From Gammaproteobacteria bacterium (GTDB taxonomy: Bacteria; Pseudomonadota; Gammaproteobacteria; Steroidobacterales; GCA-2729495), in contig JANQPY010000063.1 in the NCBI GenBank assembly GCA_028285245.1, forward strand, positions 1-56,513: a DNA stretch of 56,513 bases. Direction: 5' to 3'. The notes below the pieces were generated by a model, which was not told the DNA's origin, did not search any database, and saw nothing but the letters and a program-made list of their open reading frames with translations. Position numbers and translations under genes: made by a program. Of the stretch, positions 51,165 to 56,513 are shown piece after piece (position 1 is the first letter of the stretch; each line of letters begins with the position of its first letter).

Positions 51165-53204
51165 GTGACAGAAACTCGTTTTTCAGACAGCTATCTGCCG
51201 GCTTTTTCCAGCTTGCAGCCGGACCAGATCGAACCCGATATTCGCAAAGTGCTCGGGGAGAATCGCGCACGCGTTGACCAGCTGATTGCCGAGGCCAACG
51301 AGGGCGGAGACTTTGAAACCAGCATTCTGCCGCTCGAGGAACTGGCGGAGCGACTGCATCGCGTCTGGTCGCCAATCAGCCATCTGCACGGCGTAGCCAA
51401 CACGCCGGAACTGCGCGAGGCCTATAACGCCTGCCTGCCTGAACTCGCACGCTACGAGACGGAGCTTGCTCAGGACGAACGCATCTGCGCTCTTTACCAG
51501 GCGGCGATGAAAAAGATTCCCGCGGATGAGCAGCAGGATGCACGGCGGATGCTGGAGCTGGGGCTGCGCGACTTCAGGTTGGCGGGAGTTGATCTGCCGC
51601 AGGAGCGTAAGCAGCGCTACAAGGAGATCGCTGAGGAATTATCGGCTACCCAGGCAAAGTTCGAACAGAACATTCTTGATGCGATGGCGGCCTGGTCACA
51701 TTACGAATCAGACGCCGGGGCGCTTGCCGGCCTGCCATCCGCAACACTGGAGCAGGCTGCCGCGCGAGCGAAGCAGGCCAATAAGTCGGGCTGGCTGTTC
51801 ACCCTGGACCAGCCAACCTACGTGGCGGTAATGACGCACGCAGAAAATCGCGATCTGCGGCGGTTGTTCTATCGAGCCTGGGCAACGCGGGCGTCCGATC
51901 AGGAGCCATCCCCAGCCGACTTCGACAACACTCAGGCCATCGAAACCATCCTCAGGCTGCGGCATGAAGCCGCTCAGCTCGTTGGGTTTGACAACTTCGC
52001 CGAGTACTCGCTGGCCTCGAAGATGGCCAGTTCAGTCGACGAGGTCAGCGGTTTCCTGGAGGAGCTGGCAAAGCGCTCCTATCGGGCGGCCAAGGATGAG
52101 CTGGCTTCCCTGGAGCGTTTCGCGGGACGGGCACTGGCCGCCTGGGACGTGGGTTTCTACGCGGAAAAACTGCGTGAAGAACGCTATGCCGTCTCGGACG
52201 CCGAGCTGCGGCCCTACTTTCCTTTGGACCGCGTGCTCACCGGGTTATTCGCGCTGATCCGGCGGCTGTACGGGGTCAACATTGCGCCGGTGGAAAACGT
52301 CGACGTCTGGCAACCCGAAGTGCGGTTCTATGCGGTTCGGGGTGCTAATGGCGAACTGCTTGGCGGCCTATACACGGACCTGTTTGCGCGGCCGGACAAA
52401 CGCAGCGGCGCGTGGATGGATGAATGCGTAAATCGCATGCACTTCGGTGAACATGATCAGGTTGGTATTGCGCATCTCGTCTGCAATTTCTCACCGCCAA
52501 CGGCTTCGGCCCCAAGTCTCCTCAACCACGATGACGTGCTCACGCTGTTTCACGAGATTGGCCACTGCCTGCACCATGTCTTAAGCCGGGTACCCTATCC
52601 CAGCGTTGCAGGCATTAATGGCGTGCCTTGGGACGCGGTCGAACTGCCGAGTCAGTTCATGGAGAATTTCGCCTGGGAACCCGAGGTCGTGAAGATGATC
52701 TCAGGGCATCATCGCACCGGGGAACAGCTCCCCGACAAACTGCTCGACAAGTTGCGCGCGTCAAGGGTATTTCACACCGGCATGCAGATGGTGCGGCAGC
52801 TTGAGTTCGCCATCTTCGACCTAGAGCTGCACGCGGAGTACGACCCGCGGCTGGGCAGTCAGCTTGGCACAATCCTCGAGCAGGTCCGTAAACGCGTCGC
52901 CGTCGTGCGGCATCCCGAGTACAACCGCTTTGCGCATGCGTTCTCCCATATCTTCGGCGGTGGCTACGCCGCCGGGTACTACAGCTACAAGTGGGCCGAG
53001 GTACTGGCGGCGGATGCCTGGTCCGCATTTGTCGAGCAAGGCGTCCTCGATGCGCAAACCGCGCAGCGTTTTCGTCACGGCATTCTTGAAGTGGGTGGCA
53101 CGGTAGACATCGGCGAGGCATTCGCCGAGTTTCGTGGCCGCCCGCCGCGTATTGAACCTCTGCTGGAGCAAGCGGGGATACTAAGCGCTGCCGATGCCGG
53201 TTAG
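51165..53204 (+). CDS. prlC: Oligopeptidase A (M3 family metallopeptidase)
   Basis: Cytoplasmic zinc endopeptidase that degrades short peptides, including cleaved signal peptides, 679 residues from GTG 51165. The zinc motif is HEIGH at 463-467 in DDVLTLFHEIGHCLHHVLSR; most PrlC proteins have HEFGH, so this is a mild change. The downstream Glu ligand is in ELPSQFMENFAWEPEVV. The C-terminal part shows FGGGYAAGYYSYKWAEVLAA, typical of the family. It is followed by xthA with a 15-bp gap. Confidence 0.97.
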   Translation: MTETRFSDSYLPAFSSLQPDQIEPDIRKVLGENRARVDQLIAEANEGGDFETSILPLEELAERLHRVWSPISHLHGVANTPELREAYNACLPELARYETELAQDERICALYQAAMKKIPADEQQDARRMLELGLRDFRLAGVDLPQERKQRYKEIAEELSATQAKFEQNILDAMAAWSHYESDAGALAGLPSATLEQAAARAKQANKSGWLFTLDQPTYVAVMTHAENRDLRRLFYRAWATRASDQEPSPADFDNTQAIETILRLRHEAAQLVGFDNFAEYSLASKMASSVDEVSGFLEELAKRSYRAAKDELASLERFAGRALAAWDVGFYAEKLREERYAVSDAELRPYFPLDRVLTGLFALIRRLYGVNIAPVENVDVWQPEVRFYAVRGANGELLGGLYTDLFARPDKRSGAWMDECVNRMHFGEHDQVGIAHLVCNFSPPTASAPSLLNHDDVLTLFHEIGHCLHHVLSRVPYPSVAGINGVPWDAVELPSQFMENFAWEPEVVKMISGHHRTGEQLPDKLLDKLRASRVFHTGMQMVRQLEFAIFDLELHAEYDPRLGSQLGTILEQVRKRVAVVRHPEYNRFAHAFSHIFGGGYAAGYYSYKWAEVLAADAWSAFVEQGVLDAQTAQRFRHGILEVGGTVDIGEAFAEFRGRPPRIEPLLEQAGILSAADAG

Positions 53205-53219
53205 CCCCTCAGGCGCAGG

Positions 53220-53984
53220 ATGAAAATCGCTAGCTGGAACGTCAATTCCCTGCGCGTCCGCCAGGCACATGTCGAGGACTGGCTGCGTACTCATCAGCCT
53301 GACGTGCTCGGCCTGCAGGAAATTAAGCTTGTGACCGAGGCGTTTCCCTACGAGGCGCTCGAGGCTGTGGGCTACCAGGCCGTTGCCCACGGGCAGAAGA
53401 CGTACAACGGCGTCGCGCTACTCTCGCGCGAAGCAGGCGAGTCGATCAGTCTGGACATACCCGATTTCAGCGACGAACAGCGCCGCGTGATTGCCGGCAC
53501 GTTTGATGGCGTCCGGGTTATCAACGTCTATGTGCCGAACGGCCAGAGCGTGGAATCGGATAAGTATCAGTACAAACTGAACTGGCTGCGGGCGCTGCAC
53601 GACTATGTGCAGTCGGAGCTGGCCAGCCACCCGAGGCTGCTGATCATGGGTGATTTCAATATCGCGCCCGCGGACGAGGATGTGCACGATCCGGAAGGCT
53701 GGCGTGACAAGGTCCTGTGCAGCGGGCCGGAACGCGAACAACTTGAGAACCTGCTGGAGCTGGGGCTGGTCGACAGTTTCCGGCTGTTCGACCAACCGGA
53801 ACGCAGCTATAGCTGGTGGGACTACCGCAATCTGGCCTTCCGGCGTAAGCATGGGCTGCGCATTGATCTGTTGCTGGCATCCAAACCCCTGGCCGACCAG
53901 TGCACCGAAGCCGGCATCGACATCGAACCCCGTAGGCTCGAGCGCCCATCGGACCATGCACCCGTATTCGCCATTTTTGGTTAA
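53220..53984 (+). CDS. xthA: Exodeoxyribonuclease III
   Basis: AP endonuclease and 3'-5' exonuclease of base-excision repair, 254 residues. Motifs: KIASWNVNSLRVR (N-terminal Asn), LQEIKL (E34, metal), VYVPNG, LIMGDFNIAPADEDVHDP (catalytic Asp and Asn), YSWWDYR, RIDLLLAS, and the C-terminal RPSDHAPVFA (catalytic His). It starts 15 bp after prlC on the same strand. Confidence 0.98.
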   Translation: MKIASWNVNSLRVRQAHVEDWLRTHQPDVLGLQEIKLVTEAFPYEALEAVGYQAVAHGQKTYNGVALLSREAGESISLDIPDFSDEQRRVIAGTFDGVRVINVYVPNGQSVESDKYQYKLNWLRALHDYVQSELASHPRLLIMGDFNIAPADEDVHDPEGWRDKVLCSGPEREQLENLLELGLVDSFRLFDQPERSYSWWDYRNLAFRRKHGLRIDLLLASKPLADQCTEAGIDIEPRRLERPSDHAPVFAIFG

Positions 53985-54082
53985 CCCAAATGCGTCGCCA
54001 AGAGCCAATTCGTCTGAATCGCCAGGTCTGAGTTGCTAGACTTTGCAGACGCTCGCTGTTGCGGGAGCGCTGCACGGATCGC

Positions 54083-55141
54083 ATGAAACTCGCTCACTCG
54101 AAATATTCTCTGTCTGCCTCGGATCGGCAGGATCGGCGCAACAACTACGACGTAACGAATACCGTCTGCGTGAGCGAAGTCACCGCCGTCCGGCGCGCCG
54201 TGTTGGAGCTGCTACAACAGGCCTTTCCGCATGCCGCGTTCGACTCGGTGTGGATGGCCTTTCATGATTTTGAGCGGCTGTTCGCCGGTCGACTGCCTGG
54301 CTATCTTGGCTGCGATACCGTCTATCACGATCTCCAGCACAGTCTGGACATGACTTTGGCTATGGCGCGACTGCTCGCTGGCTACGAAAGAAGCTGTGCG
54401 CCGGATGACCGGCTGGGTCATGAGCGCGCCGTGCTCGGTCTGGTTGCCGCGCTGTTTCACGATGCCGGATACATTCGCCGGGAGGATGATGCACATCGGC
54501 GCAACGGCGCGGAGATGACCAACTGGCATGTCTCGCGCAGCGCGGAATTCCTGCGTGGATATCTGCCGGGCATCGGTCTTGCTGATGAGGCGGAACTTGC
54601 AGCACGCGTTGTGCATTTCACTGGCTACGAGCTGAATCTCGATGAGATCGAGCTGGAAGACCCGCGTGACACACTGGTCGGCCATTTTCTCGGCACCGCT
54701 GATCTCATGGCGCAGATGGCGGATCGCTGCTACCTGGAAAAGTGCCGTGACCGGCTATTCAGCGAGTTTGTTATCGCGGGCATCGCCCTGGACAGGCGGC
54801 CTGGCGAAGCAACCAAGGGTGGGGAAGCGGTGCCGCGCTACGCGTCAGGCATTGATTTGCTGCGCCAGACGCCGCGGTTCTGGCAGGCCGGCGGCCGGGA
54901 ACGCCTGCACAACACGTTCAACCGCGCCTACCGGTTTGTCGAGCCGCTGTTTGATGGGGGCAATCCCTATATGGACTTCGTTACCGTCAATCTGGGTTAC
55001 CTCGACAATGTCATCCGGGCGGAGGACTGGCGCGCGCTGCGCCGTAAGCCTCCCTGCCTCACGGCGAATCCCGACACCCTGGGTGATGTAGCCGGCATAG
55101 TCTCCCGTCAGCTTGCCGCCTTCACCGGCGCCGCGGCGTAG
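54083..55141 (+). CDS. HD-domain metal-dependent phosphohydrolase-like protein
   Basis: Protein of 352 residues from ATG 54083; a TTG at 54059 is an alternative, and the first about 30 residues look poorly conserved in character. The HD-type metal site is visible: YHDLQHSLDMTLAMARLLAG (H...), then LGLVAALFHDAGYIRREDD (HD pair) and a helix with ARVVHFTGYEL. No kinase, response or nucleotide-binding domain is attached. It resembles the phosphodiesterase-like HD fold (PDEase) in spacing, but the substrate is unknown. The 98-bp gap from xthA suggests its own promoter. Confidence 0.8.
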   Translation: MKLAHSKYSLSASDRQDRRNNYDVTNTVCVSEVTAVRRAVLELLQQAFPHAAFDSVWMAFHDFERLFAGRLPGYLGCDTVYHDLQHSLDMTLAMARLLAGYERSCAPDDRLGHERAVLGLVAALFHDAGYIRREDDAHRRNGAEMTNWHVSRSAEFLRGYLPGIGLADEAELAARVVHFTGYELNLDEIELEDPRDTLVGHFLGTADLMAQMADRCYLEKCRDRLFSEFVIAGIALDRRPGEATKGGEAVPRYASGIDLLRQTPRFWQAGGRERLHNTFNRAYRFVEPLFDGGNPYMDFVTVNLGYLDNVIRAEDWRALRRKPPCLTANPDTLGDVAGIVSRQLAAFTGAAA

Positions 55142-55156
55142 TAAGGCGGGCCGCCG

Positions 55157-55606
55157 GTGCGAGGCCGCAGCTGGGTGTTGCTGGGCGCGGGAGCAGCCTT
55201 TTTGGTACCGACCTTGATCTACGTCGGAACCGGAGTCGCTGAGTCGATGCCCGTAGGAGAAGCGCTCGGGGCCGCGGCAGAGCAGTGGACGAGCGAGCGC
55301 CAGAATCTGATGATGACCGGCGTGCTCGGCCTGTTCCCGGTGTTGTGTCTGGCGGTAGTGCTATGGATACACCGCCGGATGGGCGGAGAAGCGGCGCGCC
55401 GGCGCTATCTTGCAGCCGGCGGCCTCATTCCTATATTGCTCGTGCTCATCTGGGTCAACATTTCTTTCTGGAGTGTGTATCTGCCGGCGCGCACTAATCC
55501 GGGCTTTCCGCATGGTCTTGAGCTAGTGATTGGGCCGGGTATGTTCGCACCCGTGGCGATGCTACTTGGCGTCGGCCTCGCCTGGTTTCTGACCCGACCA
55601 GCCTGA
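55157..55606 (+). CDS. Small four-helix membrane protein of unknown function
   Basis: Protein of 149 residues from GTG 55157 with AAGGCGG upstream. Four hydrophobic segments are visible: GAGAAFLVPTLIYVGTGVAE, GVLGLFPVLCLAVVLWIH, GLIPILLVLIWVNISFWSVY and GMFAPVAMLLGVGLAWFLTR. No family is recognised. Its stop overlaps the start of the next gene by 1 nt (TGATG), so both are probably translated together. Confidence 0.7.
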   Translation: MRGRSWVLLGAGAAFLVPTLIYVGTGVAESMPVGEALGAAAEQWTSERQNLMMTGVLGLFPVLCLAVVLWIHRRMGGEAARRRYLAAGGLIPILLVLIWVNISFWSVYLPARTNPGFPHGLELVIGPGMFAPVAMLLGVGLAWFLTRPA

Positions 55607-56513
55607 TGCGCCTTCTCGCATGCTTGGTTTGCGTGCTCAGTTCGCTTGGCCCGCCCGCGCAAGCCTGCCGGTGTGCACAGCAGAATCTGGCGGATTACTT
55701 TAACGCCGCTGATCACGTATTCGCCGGGCGGCTGTTGTCATCAACCGAGGAAGAGCTTCAGCGCGTTCTGAAGTTGGAACCGATTGGCCGGGCCTATAAG
55801 GGTGAGATCGCGCTTGCCAACCCCATATTAATCGGCACCGGACTGTCTTCAGCGTCATGCGGACTTGCCGGCGATCCGGGCAACATGTTCATCGTCTTTG
55901 CCCGAAGGCCAGCCAAACCTGGCGCGCTGCCAATAGCTAACACCTGCGACGGCTCGCGGTTGCTTTCAGATGCCAACGAATCATTTGGCTTTCAGGATGT
56001 GCCCGCAAGATTCGTCGCCGGGCAGCTCAATGCGCTGGCCGGACTCGAGGCTCTGAAGCAGATTAGCGTCAATCACCCAGCGAAAGATGACAAATCGGGC
56101 CACAGCCTGGTGGGCCTGCTGGATCTCAAGGCGCTGGCGCACGGCGGTAATGTGCGTTTGTTCGCCAGTCCAGATGCGAACTCGCAGGTGGTAACAACCT
56201 TTGAAGACTATGCAGCGATTGACAGCCGCGAACTGGAGGAGTCCCTCCGCGCCGCCGTCGTTTACGCGAAGGTCGACGGCTGGTTCCGCCTGCGGCTACG
56301 GAGCGGGGTCTACGGATGGGTAGCGCCCGATGATGCCGGCACCTATTTTCCCTACGCCGAGTTACCGGTGCGGCGGCTCGCTTACCTGAACGAGCACTGG
56401 AACGGCTTTGTCTGGCCAGATCTGGGCGCCGGCATTCCCAGCCGCTATCCGCCACAGCGCGAGACTCCCGTGGAAGTACTCGAGGCAGCAAACCTCGGCG
56501 GCAGCCTGTGGTT
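55606..56513 (+). CDS. Secreted NTR/TIMP-like and SH3-like protein, cut by right edge
   Basis: Frame open from ATG 55606 to the window end, 302 codons without stop. A signal peptide (MRLLACLVCVLSSLGPPAQA) is followed directly by ACRCAQQNLADYFNAADHVF, which fits the Cys-x-Cys start of bacterial NTR/TIMP-like proteins. Further cysteines (SASCGLAG, ANTCDGS) may form disulfides. Residues from about 180 (HGGNVRLFASPDANSQVVTT ... YAKVDGWFRLRLRSGVYGWV) look like an SH3-type domain that often binds the cell wall. The C-terminus is outside the window. It shares 1 nt with the membrane protein gene upstream. Confidence 0.75.
   Translation, partial: MRLLACLVCVLSSLGPPAQACRCAQQNLADYFNAADHVFAGRLLSSTEEELQRVLKLEPIGRAYKGEIALANPILIGTGLSSASCGLAGDPGNMFIVFARRPAKPGALPIANTCDGSRLLSDANESFGFQDVPARFVAGQLNALAGLEALKQISVNHPAKDDKSGHSLVGLLDLKALAHGGNVRLFASPDANSQVVTTFEDYAAIDSRELEESLRAAVVYAKVDGWFRLRLRSGVYGWVAPDDAGTYFPYAELPVRRLAYLNEHWNGFVWPDLGAGIPSRYPPQRETPVEVLEAANLGGSLW

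Noticed and set aside
1..56513. CRISPR arrays, tRNA or rRNA genes, insertion sequences, prophage
   Set aside because: I found no regularly spaced direct repeats, no tRNA-like cloverleaf, no transposase, integrase or phage structural gene.

Overview
This 56.5 kb window is chromosomal DNA from a GC-rich gammaproteobacterium. The gene content and order suggest this: the block rsmB-fmt-def / LysM protein-dprA-smg-topA-tsaC with aroE nearby is typical of Gammaproteobacteria, and the rsmB-DUF4390-ntrYX block fits a marine or soil lineage of the Woeseia/Steroidobacter type (the exact taxon is inference). Coding density is high, many neighbouring genes overlap by 4 nt, and GTG or TTG starts are frequent. 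I saw no rRNA, tRNA, CRISPR array, prophage or insertion sequence.

Layout. (1) 1-8477, minus strand: acs (runs off the left edge), then a run of six genes read leftwards: a vWA lipoprotein, an ECF sigma factor, a membrane anti-sigma-like protein, a 5'-3' exonuclease, a DUF898 membrane protein and an M48 metalloprotease. An HNH nuclease gene lies upstream. (2) 8557-11364, plus: a split proton-translocating transhydrogenase, pntAA-pntAB-pntB. (3) 11385-13063, minus: a second ECF sigma operon with two small acidic membrane-type proteins and a basic repeat protein of DUF3106 type. (4) 13064-13423: the only gene-free stretch above 300 bp. It carries a 66-bp AT-rich tract and DnaA boxes and is a candidate replication origin or DnaA-controlled region. 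(5) 13424-20363, plus: priA, argS, a SPOR protein, a CapA-like lipoprotein and a PLP enzyme. (6) 20467-23697: a MarR regulator with two Tat-exported DUF1838 proteins, divergent from an NmrA-like gene, with a perfect 20-bp palindrome between them. (7) 23703-25752: Sel1, HDOD and DUF937 proteins. (8) 25849-33032, minus: ntrX, ntrY, DUF4390, rsmB, fmt, def. (9) 33195-39413, plus: a leader peptide, LysM protein, dprA, smg, topA, tsaC. (10) 39520-49563: a secreted S8 protease, tag (minus), aroE, a TonB-dependent receptor, a TPR-sulfotransferase and a TauE-type permease. (11) 49731-56513: gor (minus), prlC, xthA, an HD-domain protein, a small membrane protein and a secreted NTR/SH3-like protein cut by the right edge.

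The most unusual features are: the candidate origin next to priA; an NtrX whose AAA+ domain has lost Walker A, Walker B and GAFTGA residues; an SD-sequestering hairpin with a 17-residue leader peptide overlapping the LysM gene start; two ECF sigma operons with unusual partners; a DUF898 gene whose only sensible start is a CTG in a 4-nt overlap; and a long intergenic hairpin before gor.
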